Shown piece by piece: positions 17,240 through 26,769 of a DNA stretch of 64,000 nucleotides; positions within the stretch are counted from its first letter, which is position 1; every line of letters begins with the position of its first letter. The notes under the pieces were generated by a model, which made no database searches, had not been told where the DNA came from, and was given only the letters and a program-made list of their open reading frames with translations. Position numbers and translations under genes: made by a program. Where the stretch lies: the NCBI RefSeq assembly GCF_904848165.1, contig NZ_LR884459.1:1116001-1180000 (forward strand). Direction: 5' to 3'. Origin of the DNA: Psychrobacter arenosus. GTDB taxonomy: Bacteria; Pseudomonadota; Gammaproteobacteria; Pseudomonadales; Moraxellaceae.

Positions 17240-18196
17240 TTAATACGTCACTTCTATCCGGTCACTATAGCGGAAGGTACGAATGAGCCTTAGCTCCGTA
17301 ATCTCTTGCATATCCTTAGTGAAGCGACCAAATGGCGCCGCCCTTTTCACGGACATCTTCGCCGCATCATCCAACAGATTAGACCCCGACTTACCAAGCA
17401 GACGAATATCTTTCACTGTGCCATCTGGTCGGATAATTACCATGAGCCGCACTTCACCCGTGATATTCTGCCGGCGCGCCTGCTCGGGATACTGTTGATT
17501 GCCTATCTGCTCGACCTGATGCCGAAAACGCTCGATATAGTCTACGGCCTCACCTTTCGTGGTCGAATTACTGTCTACAGTGAGCACTTTTGACTTGGTC
17601 GCAAACTCTTGCTGACGCTGGGACAGTTGCGCCTCTAGAGTCGCTATCTGTTTCCGCAGTCGCGCCTCTTGCGCTTGTAAGTCATTCTTTGGCTGCTCGC
17701 TATCATTCTCGTTTTGGCTGTTCGCTTGCCGCCAACTTAAGGTCGTGTGCAGATAGCTTTGTTGTGCTTGCTGCTGCTGGACTTGCTGCTCAAGGTTGAT
17801 GATATCCTGCGTTTCTTGCATTTGCGCGTCTGTCATGGGGCTAATTTGTACGCTTTCTTGCCGCAGCTGTTGGCGGACTTCACCACCCCCAACTTGTGAG
17901 GCATTGGCAATATATTTCGCATCAGCATTCGGCTGCATATTATCGCTTAAGACTTGCGCCACATCTTGCACCATCGCCGCCGGGTCTTGGCTAATCGTGA
18001 AGCTAATACCAAATATGAGCAGGCCATGAATGATTAACGCCAGCAAAATTGCCGCGAGCAAAGTATGGTCGTGGGTCAGTTCAGTGAAATACGTCACATA
18101 AGGTGAGGATTTTTTGGTTGGCGACACTAGCGGTCTCATCGAAAAAAAGGTAAAAAGAAGATTACGGGTCTTGACTAATGACGGCAGCAAGCTCAA
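17240..18196 (-). CDS. TonB-family energy-transducer-like protein
   Basis: A protein of up to 318 residues with one N-terminal membrane helix (LLAAILLALIIHGLLIFGISF, about 45-66) and a C-terminal TonB-type domain: YPEQARRQNITGEVRLMVII, PDGTVKDIRLLGKSG, and AAPFGRFTKDM. The periplasmic spacer is Gln/Glu-rich and probably coiled coil (about 125-210, QQVQQQQAQQ and RLRKQIATLEAQLSQRQQE), not the Pro-rich rod of classical TonB. No exbB or exbD is nearby. The start is uncertain: a TTG at 18196 or ATG at 18139, neither with a good ribosome site. It may energise an outer-membrane receptor, or may be a TonB-like protein of other function. Confidence 0.75.
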   Translation of the reverse strand: MSLLPSLVKTRNLLFTFFSMRPLVSPTKKSSPYVTYFTELTHDHTLLAAILLALIIHGLLIFGISFTISQDPAAMVQDVAQVLSDNMQPNADAKYIANASQVGGGEVRQQLRQESVQISPMTDAQMQETQDIINLEQQVQQQQAQQSYLHTTLSWRQANSQNENDSEQPKNDLQAQEARLRKQIATLEAQLSQRQQEFATKSKVLTVDSNSTTKGEAVDYIERFRHQVEQIGNQQYPEQARRQNITGEVRLMVIIRPDGTVKDIRLLGKSGSNLLDDAAKMSVKRAAPFGRFTKDMQEITELRLIRTFRYSDRIEVTY

Positions 18197-18364
18197 CCGT
18201 AGACTGCGCTGACCATCATAGCATGTTGGGCCTGCAAGTCACATAAACCCTCTGCGATAGTCCCCGTGCGCCCTGAAATATTTGCTACAATATCAATCAA
18301 ATTGCTTGGCTGACAGCCAATGCTATACCTATGCATTTTATCACAAGATAAAAGGACTATACGC

Positions 18365-19123
18365 TTGAGTGACTTTGAACAATTTACTGAGAGTCTGGGC
18401 TTTCGCTTGCAAGAAGGCATTAGCGATACTTGGGATGGGCTGACTGACACGCTAAAACAGTGGTATACCAAAGCCACCAATGCGGTCGATGATGAATTTT
18501 CCTTGCCCGTGAGCCAAAAACAAGTCAATGATGCCTTGCAAAAATTCGTCACCGATAACGTCGGCGCTATTTTGGAGCTGCGAGTAGAGCTGCATGACGA
18601 TTGGTTTCGTTTATTCTGTACGGTCAATGCGGCGGGTATTCATGCGGAAGTCGCCAGTAACTTTGGCTTAGTGCATGCCCAACTCGATCGTAACGTGCAG
18701 CGGTTTGTCTTTGCGCAGCAGACTTATACTGACGTGCTTAACTTGCGCTGCGAATCCTTTGTAAAGCGTCAGGGCGTTAAGATGGCCATCTGGTTTTATC
18801 ACAGTATTTTAAAGAAAGACCCGTTAGGTTTTATCTTAAGCTATATCAATATCGCCCGCTCCAAAGACAATATCATCTACTTAGATATTCATCGTTGGTT
18901 GAAAAAGAATAAGAAAATCATGACTGCTTTACATAAAGCGCAGGTCAATTATGGCAAAGTGGAAGAAGAACAACTGATTCTTAAGACCCAAGTGAACTAT
19001 CGCGAGCTGCTATCTGTTAAAAACAGCGACGATATCTTAAGCGATAAAGATGATCCTGAACCGGAGCTCATGAAAGGCCCTATCAACCCGATTAGCGATG
19101 CGACCGATCCTAGCCAAGAGTAA
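18365..19123 (+). CDS. Conserved protein of unknown function
   Basis: A 252-residue soluble protein I do not recognise. It starts with an acidic helix (LSDFEQFTESLGFRLQEGIS), has an aromatic WDGLTDTLKQWYTKATNAV segment, a beta-rich middle (LELRVELHDDWFRLFCTVNA), and a basic helical region (RWLKKNKKIMTALHKAQVNY) before an acidic tail. No signal peptide or membrane segment is apparent. The TTG at 18365 is preferred because AAAGGA sits 8 bases upstream; an upstream in-frame ATG-free extension to 18320 is unlikely. It is divergent from the TonB-like gene and ends at a strong terminator. Confidence 0.75.
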   Translation: MSDFEQFTESLGFRLQEGISDTWDGLTDTLKQWYTKATNAVDDEFSLPVSQKQVNDALQKFVTDNVGAILELRVELHDDWFRLFCTVNAAGIHAEVASNFGLVHAQLDRNVQRFVFAQQTYTDVLNLRCESFVKRQGVKMAIWFYHSILKKDPLGFILSYINIARSKDNIIYLDIHRWLKKNKKIMTALHKAQVNYGKVEEEQLILKTQVNYRELLSVKNSDDILSDKDDPEPELMKGPINPISDATDPSQE

Positions 19124-19170
19124 TTTCTTGGTAGGTTGTAGTAGTAGAATAAATAAAAACTAGTGGTAAT

Positions 19171-19206
19171 AAAAAACCATGGCTTCATTCAGTCATGGTT
19201 TTTTTT
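19171..19206. terminator. Bidirectional terminator between convergent genes
   Basis: AAAAAACCATG (19171-19181) pairs with CATGGTTTTTT (19194-19204) across a 12-base loop. The T-run on the plus strand and the A-run on its left make it usable by both the unknown gene and the ferredoxin reductase gene. Confidence 0.88.
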
Positions 19207-19252
19207 GGTTTAAATCACTGTGAATTTTGCTTAAAAGAAATCCATCCTTAAT

Positions 19253-19273
19253 CCTTCCTTTAGCAAAGGAAGG
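19253..19273. repeat. Perfect 9-bp pyrimidine/purine hairpin
   Basis: Arms CCTTCCTTT and AAAGGAAGG with loop AGC, lying past the end of the reductase gene. Similar in style and position to the hairpin at 5592-5611. Confidence 0.6.
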
Positions 19274-19339
19274 AGGCAAAAGCAAAGCAAGTCCTTCTTT
19301 CCTATACATGCAAAGTTCTTGTTTTGCTTCAGGGCAACC

Positions 19340-20161
19340 CTACCAATAATTCTCCACAGCAATATTCCCCTCGCCGCGGCGGTTCATAGTCAAGCCTAAG
19401 GACTTCAACGCCTCTTTAGTATCATTAACCATATCCGGGTTACCACACAGCATAATATGGGTGCTGTCTGGGTCTAATGCTTTACCCACATGCTGCTGTA
19501 GCGTGCCGTCTAATAATAGCTTAGGCAGGCGCTCATTCAACATCCCTTCAACTTGCGTGCGCGTCACAATCGGCACAAAGGTAAATTTAGCGGGGTTATC
19601 GACCAAGCTACCGAAATCTTCTGCCAAGCGCTCAATCAACTCCACATAAGCGAGCTCATCCTGCGTGCGTGCGCTATACGCTAAGATAATGTCGTCGTAG
19701 TCTTCCCACGTCTTTAGGTCTTGTAGCATCGATAAGAATGGCGCCAGTCCCGTACCGGTAGCCAATAACCATAAGTCTTTAGGCAAAGGTTTTTGATAGC
19801 GTGCTAGGGTCAAAAAGCCAAACGGCATAGTGTTCAGTAGCAACTCGTCGCCGACTTCCAAATGCTGCAATTGCGAAGTAAAAGCCCCATCGGGAATCAC
19901 AATAGAAAAGAACTCTAACACCTCATCAAAGGGCGATGACACGATGGAATAAGCCCGAAAGATATCTTCATCAACGGCACTCTCTTGCTCAGCTGCAGAT
20001 AAATCAGCATAGTACTTTAACTGGCTCGGGTTGACGCCCAACCGTACAAATTGCCCAGCCGTAAATTTAAAGCTGTCAGGGCGCGTGACAGTAAAGCTAA
20101 ATAGCGTTGGTGTCCAAGTGGTTTTACTTAATACCGTTACGGTTTGAATCGAATCACTCAT
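19340..20161 (-). CDS. fpr: Ferredoxin--NADP reductase
   Basis: A 273-residue FAD enzyme moving electrons between NADPH and ferredoxin or flavodoxin. The FAD-binding RAYSIVSSPFDE (about 70-81), the NADP-binding GTGLAPFLSML, and MLCGNPDMVNDTKEAL are family signatures. The C-terminus GEGNIAVENYW ends in an aromatic residue stacking on the flavin, as in the bacterial subclass of these reductases. It is on the same strand as nuo but downstream of the nuo terminator, so it is likely transcribed separately from a promoter in the 215-base gap. Confidence 0.92.
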   Translation of the reverse strand: MSDSIQTVTVLSKTTWTPTLFSFTVTRPDSFKFTAGQFVRLGVNPSQLKYYADLSAAEQESAVDEDIFRAYSIVSSPFDEVLEFFSIVIPDGAFTSQLQHLEVGDELLLNTMPFGFLTLARYQKPLPKDLWLLATGTGLAPFLSMLQDLKTWEDYDDIILAYSARTQDELAYVELIERLAEDFGSLVDNPAKFTFVPIVTRTQVEGMLNERLPKLLLDGTLQQHVGKALDPDSTHIMLCGNPDMVNDTKEALKSLGLTMNRRGEGNIAVENYW

Positions 20162-20295
20162 AATTGCTCTTCTTATCTTATTGCTGAAATGGGGCTGTTA
20201 CTAAAATGGAACTTACTACTGTAATGGGGCTCGACTTAGCCGCTATCAACCGCTAGTAATGACTTTGTCCTACACTGATTAGGCATATCGCTAAT

Positions 20296-20330
20296 AAAAA
20301 CAGCCCCAAGCGTAACATGACGTGGGGCTG
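20296..20330 (-). terminator. Terminator of the nuo operon
   Basis: CAGCCCCA (20301-20308) pairs with TGGGGCTG (20323-20330); on the minus strand it is followed by TTTTT. It lies 46 bases past the nuoN stop. Confidence 0.9.
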
Positions 20331-20375
20331 TTGGTTAGAGCGGACGGTGTAGCCATTAAGCTGGTAATTTAATAC

Positions 20376-21866
20376 TTACCAAATTCTAGCCATCGTCGAC
20401 CATTCAATCAGACTGTTCGGCAAGATACCGAAGTAAATCACGATAAAGGTGGTCGCCATCACCATAATACCACCAGCGCCAATACCCCAATGCCAAGTCG
20501 CATCATACTCGATGATTTTCTTAGGACGTTTAAATAGGGTGAGCGTGACACGCAAGTAATAGAAAAGACCGATAGCACTACCGATGATAATCATAGCGGT
20601 CAAGAACCACTGCTGACCTTGTACGGCGGCCAATACGGCAAATAACTTACTAATAAAGCCTGCGGTTAACGGGATACCTGCTAGTGACAACATCATTATA
20701 GTCATCACCCCAGTCAATACCGGACGACGCCAGAATAGACCTTGGTAATGGACCAACTCATCCGCTTCACCAATCTCACGGTAAGGGCTAGACATTAGCG
20801 TGACTACCCCGAAAGCACCGATAGAAGTCATCGCATACACTGCCATATACAAGGCAGAAATACGCTGCGCGCCTACATCGATACTGACCAAAGCAATCAA
20901 CACATAACCCATATGGGCAATTGAAGAATACCCTAATAAACGCTTGATGTTGGTTTGACGCACGGCCAATAAGTTACCGACCAAGATAGACAAGGCAGCG
21001 ATAACCATAATCAGCATTTGTACAGATGGTAAAGCTAGTAATGCAGAGCCAATTAAGAAACGCACGACTAACGCCATCATAGCTACTTTACTAACTGAAG
21101 CTAAATAAGTAGCGACTGGTGCTGGAGCGCCTTCGTACACGTCTGGCGTCCATGTATGGAACGGCGCTGCCGAGAGTTTAAAGGCTACCGCAAACATCAT
21201 TAATGCCGCACCAACGATGATCAGTGGTGACTCAAACAAGGTAGGCAGTACTAAACTGATTTCTTTAAAGTGTAGCGAGCCAACTTCCGCATAAATCAGC
21301 GCCATACCCATCAATAGCGTGGCGGAAGCCGTCGCTGATAGTACTAGGTATTTAAGACCAGACTCTAGCGAGCGCTGACGCATAAAGGTATACGCGAGCA
21401 TGCCATATAGCGGCACTGACAATAGCTCAAGGCTCATAAAGAACGAAGCCATATGCTGCGCTGCTACCATAAACATGGCGCCAGCGGTCGACAATAGCAT
21501 GAGCAAATACAGCTCTTCTTTATTGTCTTTGAGCGTGGCCAGATAAGCGTAAGCTAAAGTACAGCACGCCAAGGCCGCAATAAGAATCACGACCATATTG
21601 AACTGCGCAAACGGATCAATGACAAACAGCTGCTGAGACGCTAGCGTAATCTCAGCTGGGGTCATACTGACATCCCAAAAGCCAAAGATTTGCGCTAGTA
21701 AAATAAATAGTGCCGCATTTAGACCCAGTACGCTAATAGTACCCGTGACAAAGTGCGAGCGTTTAAAGGCAATGGCGAGCATCACAAACAGTACAGCGGT
21801 GACCACTGCAAATATTGGTGCAAAAGGCGCCAGCCCCATCAAATCATTCGTTATCGTTGCATTCAT
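20376..21866 (-). CDS. nuoN: NADH-quinone oxidoreductase subunit N
   Basis: A 496-residue proton-pumping, antiporter-like membrane subunit of complex I with about 14 predicted helices. Visible are the proton-channel region FMSLELLSVPLYGML (with the key Glu), the broken-helix segment AFKLSAAPFHTWTPDVYEGA, and GYSSIAHMGYVLIAL. It is the last gene of the operon, starting 3 bases after the nuoM stop. Length is close to E. coli NuoN (485). Confidence 0.96.
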   Translation of the reverse strand: MNATITNDLMGLAPFAPIFAVVTAVLFVMLAIAFKRSHFVTGTISVLGLNAALFILLAQIFGFWDVSMTPAEITLASQQLFVIDPFAQFNMVVILIAALACCTLAYAYLATLKDNKEELYLLMLLSTAGAMFMVAAQHMASFFMSLELLSVPLYGMLAYTFMRQRSLESGLKYLVLSATASATLLMGMALIYAEVGSLHFKEISLVLPTLFESPLIIVGAALMMFAVAFKLSAAPFHTWTPDVYEGAPAPVATYLASVSKVAMMALVVRFLIGSALLALPSVQMLIMVIAALSILVGNLLAVRQTNIKRLLGYSSIAHMGYVLIALVSIDVGAQRISALYMAVYAMTSIGAFGVVTLMSSPYREIGEADELVHYQGLFWRRPVLTGVMTIMMLSLAGIPLTAGFISKLFAVLAAVQGQQWFLTAMIIIGSAIGLFYYLRVTLTLFKRPKKIIEYDATWHWGIGAGGIMVMATTFIVIYFGILPNSLIEWSTMARIW

Positions 21867-21869
21867 GAC

Positions 21870-23609
21870 TTAACGTGCCTCCATCGCACCAAGAGATTGC
21901 GTTGTATCTATTTGTGAGACCTCACTATAGACGTAGGCGTTATTGATCCACTGCATCGCTTCGCTAGACGTATCTAAGAAAGGCTGTGGATATAAACCCA
22001 ACCAGACCAGACCCGCTGCCAATACTAACAATAAGGACAATTCGCGTTTGCCTAAATCACGAACTCGTACCGTAGGTGCCGGCTTAGTGGCGACCGCATG
22101 AGCACTATGAGTGTTGTGCGCAACAGGAGCTGCCGCCGCATTAGTCCTAGCTATCATTGTCTCGCCATGTAAAGCCTGCTGAGCATGAGCAGCATGAACA
22201 TGTGCTTGTTCTGCGGCCACTTGCTTCACATTGTTATCACCGAATAGCGCACGATGAATCAAGATGAGCGAGTACAGACCCGCCAATACTAAGCTGATGG
22301 TAGCGAAAACGACGAAGACTGGATATTGAGCAAAGGCACCCATTAAGATGAGGAATTCACCCAGGAAGTTACCAGTACCAGGAATACCTAGCAGTGCCGC
22401 ACAAAAGAACATTAGCATTGGTGCGTAGTAGCGGAATTCACCCCACATGCCACCCATCAAACGTAGGTCACGGGTGTGCATACGCTCGTATAACTGACCG
22501 GCCATAATAAATAGTGCTGCAGAGCTTAACCCGTGCGCCAACATCTGAATCATGAGGCCTTGTAGGCTTAATAATGTACCCGCGTAAATAGCTAATACAA
22601 CGAAGCCCATGTGCGAAATACTGGTATAGGCCAACAGACGCTTCACATCGGTCTGCATAAATGCCAACCAAGCGCCGTAGAAGATACCAATAGTGCCTAA
22701 CGTCATAGCGATTGGCGCGAAATCTTGTGACGCATTTGGGAATAATGGCAACACAAAACGAATTAAACCATAAGCGGCGGTCTTAATAAGAATACCTGCC
22801 AAATCGACCGAACCTGCTGTCGGCGCCTGCGCGTGCGCATCGGGCAACCAACCGTGGAAAGGTAGAATCGGCAACTTCACAGCAAAGCCAATAAAGAAGC
22901 ACAACATCAATGGGTATTCCCACTTACCGAGTTGTGTGTTTAATAGGTCTTCGTAGTTAAAGCTCACCATGCCCGTTTGGACAAAGTTGATAATGACTAA
23001 GATAAGAATACCGACCAACATAATCAGACCAGATGCCTGAGTATAAATAAAGAATTTCGTCGCGGCGTATTCTTTGGTTTTGCCACCGATAGCATCATGA
23101 CCCCAAATGGCGATCAAGAAGTAGATGGGGACCAGCATCATTTCCCAGAAGAAGAAGAACAGGAACATATCGATGGCTAAGAACACCCCGATAACCCCGC
23201 CCAAGCTCCATAAAAGGTTTAAATGGAAGAAACCAACGCGGCGCTGAATCTCATTCCACGAACACCCGACCGCCATAATGCCTAGCAAGGCGGTTAAGCC
23301 CACCATCAATAACGACATGCCATCCATCGCTAAATGGAAGCTAATACCGAAGCTTGGAATCCATGGTAAGACAAATTCTGCCGCCCACGGCGTAGCGACT
23401 GCCGGTGCAATCACCTGCTGACTCATGCCTGAATAGTCACCGGCATACCACATTTGTATGGACAAACCAAAAGTGATAATCATGCCGATAAGGGCAATCC
23501 AGCGCGGCAAACGGTTATTGAATTTTTCTACCAACCAACACAGTAAACCAGCAATAAAGGGGACTGCGATTAAGGCGGGTAATTGCCAAACGTCTTGTAA
23601 TCCTGTCAT
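21870..23609 (-). CDS. nuoM: NADH-quinone oxidoreductase subunit M
   Basis: A 579-residue antiporter-like proton-pumping subunit. Typical segments are FFFFWEMMLVPIYFLIAIWG (with the channel Glu near 156), the Lys-bearing AVKLPILPFHGWLPDAHAQA, and LLAYTSISHMGFVVLA. It is about 70 residues longer than E. coli NuoM (509). Most of the excess is a hydrophilic His/Ala-rich segment at about 460-515 between the last two helices. It is packed 1 base after nuoL and 3 bases before nuoN. Confidence 0.96.
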   Translation of the reverse strand: MTGLQDVWQLPALIAVPFIAGLLCWLVEKFNNRLPRWIALIGMIITFGLSIQMWYAGDYSGMSQQVIAPAVATPWAAEFVLPWIPSFGISFHLAMDGMSLLMVGLTALLGIMAVGCSWNEIQRRVGFFHLNLLWSLGGVIGVFLAIDMFLFFFFWEMMLVPIYFLIAIWGHDAIGGKTKEYAATKFFIYTQASGLIMLVGILILVIINFVQTGMVSFNYEDLLNTQLGKWEYPLMLCFFIGFAVKLPILPFHGWLPDAHAQAPTAGSVDLAGILIKTAAYGLIRFVLPLFPNASQDFAPIAMTLGTIGIFYGAWLAFMQTDVKRLLAYTSISHMGFVVLAIYAGTLLSLQGLMIQMLAHGLSSAALFIMAGQLYERMHTRDLRLMGGMWGEFRYYAPMLMFFCAALLGIPGTGNFLGEFLILMGAFAQYPVFVVFATISLVLAGLYSLILIHRALFGDNNVKQVAAEQAHVHAAHAQQALHGETMIARTNAAAAPVAHNTHSAHAVATKPAPTVRVRDLGKRELSLLLVLAAGLVWLGLYPQPFLDTSSEAMQWINNAYVYSEVSQIDTTQSLGAMEAR

Positions 23610-23610
23610 C

Positions 23611-25485
23611 TTACACCACCGTCATCATTACTAGCACGAGCAGTACTGCCACACCCAAGCCAAAGCTTGCTGCATAGCCTCGAAGGGAGCCTGTTTGCGT
23701 CGCCGACAGCATTTTGTTGCCCGCTGACACGATCATTGGCAATACATTCCAAGTTTTATCTATAGGGTCTGATTTCACTAAATTGCCTATGAATAAGAAA
23801 GGCTTCACAAAAACTAAATCATATAAAGCATCAAAGCCTAGACCGTGGTAGCACCAGTGATACAGCGCTCCGCCCAGAGAAGATTGCTTAAAGCTTGTGA
23901 GCATGCGGCCTTTATTCAAGACATAAAGTAGGAAAGCCAATACTAAGCCTGTTGCCATAGCGGCCATAGCAATCAATTCCGCAGTATGTTTGCCATGCGC
24001 CTCGCCTGAAAGCTCCATCAAATGACCAATGCTCTCTGGCAATACACCATTTAGCGGCGGTACGATTAACGCACCCACAGCGGTGGATAAGACCAACAAG
24101 ATGCTAAGGGGCAACCAATAAGTAATCCCTTTTAGCTTATGCGCATGGGTCTTTTCTTCACCAAAGAAGGTGAACCAAATCATACGGAAGGTGTATAGCG
24201 CAGTTAAGAACGCCCCGAACACCCCCATATAGAATAGGTATTGATGGCCGGTCGCATAGGTCTCCCAAAGAATAGCTTCTTTAGAATAGAAACCTACAGT
24301 GACCCAAGGAATAGCGGCAAGGGCACCACCACCGATGATAAAGCACCAGAATACTAAAGGAATCTTATGACGCAAGCCGCCCATCTTAAAGATATTTTGC
24401 TCATGATGAACCGAAAGAATCACGGCACCTGACGATAAGAATAACAAAGCTTTAAAGAAGGCATGGGTCATCAAATGGAAGACCGCGCCCTGCCAGGCCC
24501 CTACCCCTAGCGCTAAGAACATATAGCCAATTTGGCTCATGGTCGAATACGCTAAGATACGTTTGATATCGGTTTGCGCTAAAGCACAGAAACCGGCTAC
24601 CACTAGCGTTAAGGCACCGACACCACCGACCCAATACAAAAGGATACCAGGCGTCAATTCGAACAAAGGATGCATACGGGCAATCAGGTAAACCCCAGCC
24701 GTTACCATCGTAGCAGCGTGAATCAATGCTGAAACTGGTGTAGGACCTGCCATCGCATCGGCTAACCAAGTATGTAGTGGTAGCTGAGCTGATTTACCCA
24801 TAGCACCGCCGACCAACATCATGGTGGCTAAGATAAGCGTTGGATTATTCACCTCAAACATTTGCGGCGCTTGTGTGATGATGTCTTGGATATTTAAGGT
24901 GCCGAATTCACGGAACAATAAGAATAAACCAAAGGCTAAAAGTACATCACCTACGCGCGTAACGGTAAAGGCTTTCATCGCTGCTTTACCGTTGGCACGG
25001 TCATGGAAATAGAAACCAATTAGCAAGTACGAACAGATACCTACGCCTTCCCACCCTAGATAGAGCAAGAATAAGTTATCAGCTAATACCAATAGCAACA
25101 TGCTGGCTACGAACAGATTCATATAGCTAAAGAAACGTCCGAAACCACTCTCCCCTTTCATATACCAAGAGGCAAACATATGAATCAGGAAGCCCACGCC
25201 GGTAATAACACCGGTCATGGTTAAGGCTAAGCCATCAAAGGCTAAGCCAAAGCTGGGTGCAAAATCACCGACTTGTAACCAAGTCCAAAGGGGGATATTG
25301 ACTACCGTGCCTGGGTCATACGTGGTCAGGTAAGTATAAGAAGCGACTAACGCACATAGCGCGGACAACCCCATGCTGCCCACGCCCACAAAGGCAGCGG
25401 CTTGCTCGGTAATTTTGTCGCGCATAAAGGCTAAAATCAAAAAGCCAATGAGCGGAAATATAAAGGTTAATGGTAATAAACTCAT
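23611..25485 (-). CDS. nuoL: NADH-quinone oxidoreductase subunit L
   Basis: A 624-residue distal antiporter-like subunit of complex I, close to E. coli NuoL (613). Key segments include FLLYLGWEGVGICSYLLIGF (channel Glu), the Lys-bearing GKSAQLPLHTWLADAMAGPT, LIHAATMVTAGVYLIARM, and the HL-helix/C-terminal hydrophobic end. AAAGGA in the nuoK stop region serves as ribosome site. Fourteen or more transmembrane helices are predicted. Confidence 0.97.
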   Translation of the reverse strand: MSLLPLTFIFPLIGFLILAFMRDKITEQAAAFVGVGSMGLSALCALVASYTYLTTYDPGTVVNIPLWTWLQVGDFAPSFGLAFDGLALTMTGVITGVGFLIHMFASWYMKGESGFGRFFSYMNLFVASMLLLVLADNLFLLYLGWEGVGICSYLLIGFYFHDRANGKAAMKAFTVTRVGDVLLAFGLFLLFREFGTLNIQDIITQAPQMFEVNNPTLILATMMLVGGAMGKSAQLPLHTWLADAMAGPTPVSALIHAATMVTAGVYLIARMHPLFELTPGILLYWVGGVGALTLVVAGFCALAQTDIKRILAYSTMSQIGYMFLALGVGAWQGAVFHLMTHAFFKALLFLSSGAVILSVHHEQNIFKMGGLRHKIPLVFWCFIIGGGALAAIPWVTVGFYSKEAILWETYATGHQYLFYMGVFGAFLTALYTFRMIWFTFFGEEKTHAHKLKGITYWLPLSILLVLSTAVGALIVPPLNGVLPESIGHLMELSGEAHGKHTAELIAMAAMATGLVLAFLLYVLNKGRMLTSFKQSSLGGALYHWCYHGLGFDALYDLVFVKPFLFIGNLVKSDPIDKTWNVLPMIVSAGNKMLSATQTGSLRGYAASFGLGVAVLLVLVMMTVV

Positions 25486-25489
25486 GACA

Positions 25490-26020
25490 TCATCCTTTCA
25501 TCTCATTGGCGCTGTCGACATCGAGATGCCCACGCTTATGATAAAACTGCAATAGGATAGCGAGACCAATAGCGGCCTCTGCTGCGGCTAAGGTCAAGAT
25601 AAAGATAAACATGACCTGTCCATCGGGATTGACCCAACGGCTACCGCCTACCACAAAGGCAAGGGCAGCGGCGTTCATCATGATCTCAAGACTCATAAGC
25701 ATGAATAAGAAGTTACGGCGTACCATGACCCCGCATAGACCAATGGCAAATAAGATACCGGCCAGCATAAGACCATGACCCATCGGGATTGGCACTAAAG
25801 TGGATACTTCAGTGGCGACCGGCTGCACAACGACTTGTTGCGTAGTGGCGGTTGCGTCTGTTGTTGCTATTGTGCCATTAACCCCATTGGTCTCATCGAC
25901 CACTAGAACCTCTGTGGCTCCAGGGGCAACAGGCATTTCCTGCACTCCGGGGGCAGCGTTAATCTCCATATGGGAGAATGGTGCCGCTTCGACCTCTGAT
26001 GTTGCTACGGTTTGAGCCAT
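25490..26020 (-). CDS. nuoK: NADH-quinone oxidoreductase subunit K, N-terminally extended
   Basis: A 176-residue protein. Residues 80-176 are a normal NuoK ([40 protein letters not shown] with the proton-channel Glu, and [13 protein letters not shown]). The first 79 residues are extra: Ala/Val/Thr-rich, acidic, without a clear signal peptide or membrane helix. The usual NuoK is about 100 residues and starts at the residue matching Met80. The long start is supported by AAGGAG 8 bases before ATG 26020, which also overlaps the nuoJ stop by one base. Starting at Met80 would leave an unusual 236-base gap. Confidence 0.93.
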   Translation of the reverse strand: MAQTVATSEVEAAPFSHMEINAAPGVQEMPVAPGATEVLVVDETNGVNGTIATTDATATTQQVVVQPVATEVSTLVPIPMGHGLMLAGILFAIGLCGVMVRRNFLFMLMSLEIMMNAAALAFVVGGSRWVNPDGQVMFIFILTLAAAEAAIGLAILLQFYHKRGHLDVDSANEMKG

Positions 26021-26769
26021 CAGTCTAACTCCTTACGCGCAGTACGCTGGGCATTGGCTGCACTGACATCGTCTTGAGCATTTACGGGCTGGTATTCATA
26101 AGGCTTGGCTTGCTGAACGGCATCATTCGCATCACCATCGCTATACTCAATCACTGGGCCCGCTTCTGGCTGATAGTTGCGGCTGCTTTGGCTTAAGTTT
26201 TCGTCGTCTAGCGCTTTCTTACCTAAATGGTAAGCGGCAACTAGCGCAGCTAATAACAATAGCGCGGCGACTTCCACCAACATGAGGTATTCGCTAAATA
26301 AAGAAATACCGACGACTTTCGGAGATACCGTACTAGTCCCAATCAATGCCGGCGCCACATTACCGTCAGCAAGCGTTGTTTCTGGGTTGGTGCCTAAAGC
26401 AATCATGGAGAATAAGACCACAGCGATCACAATAGTCAGACCGGTTGGTACCGCCCAAGTTTGCGCGGATAACCAACGGCGCTCACGAGCATCATTCGCC
26501 ATACCGAGGTTCAACATCATAATAACGAAGACGAATAAGACTAAGATAGCACCGGCATAAACGATAATTTCTAAAGCACCCGCAAACGGGGCACCTAATA
26601 TAAAGAAAATACCGGAAACCGCCAATAGCGAGACAATCATAGATAAAATAGCGTGCACCGGATTGGGGTGCATAACCACACGTAAGCTAGCAAATATAGC
26701 CACAGCGGCTAAGGCATAAAAGCCAATTTGGGCGCTATGATCCACACCCGTAGTAAATAAATTCATCAT
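26020..26769 (-). CDS. nuoJ: NADH-quinone oxidoreductase subunit J
   Basis: A 249-residue membrane subunit with five predicted helices. [21 protein letters not shown] and the pi-bulge region [23 protein letters not shown] are the family core. Relative to E. coli NuoJ (184) it has an extra C-terminal hydrophilic tail of about 60 residues (after [13 protein letters not shown]), acidic and Gln/Asn/Ala-rich. The start overlaps the nuoI stop by four bases. Confidence 0.95.
   Translation of the reverse strand: MMNLFTTGVDHSAQIGFYALAAVAIFASLRVVMHPNPVHAILSMIVSLLAVSGIFFILGAPFAGALEIIVYAGAILVLFVFVIMMLNLGMANDARERRWLSAQTWAVPTGLTIVIAVVLFSMIALGTNPETTLADGNVAPALIGTSTVSPKVVGISLFSEYLMLVEVAALLLLAALVAAYHLGKKALDDENLSQSSRNYQPEAGPVIEYSDGDANDAVQQAKPYEYQPVNAQDDVSAANAQRTARKELD

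Noticed and set aside
18193..18627. A 144-codon minus-strand frame
   Set aside because: It overlaps the TonB-like start region and the gene at 18365-19123; the Ser/Cys-rich composition is typical of an antisense shadow.
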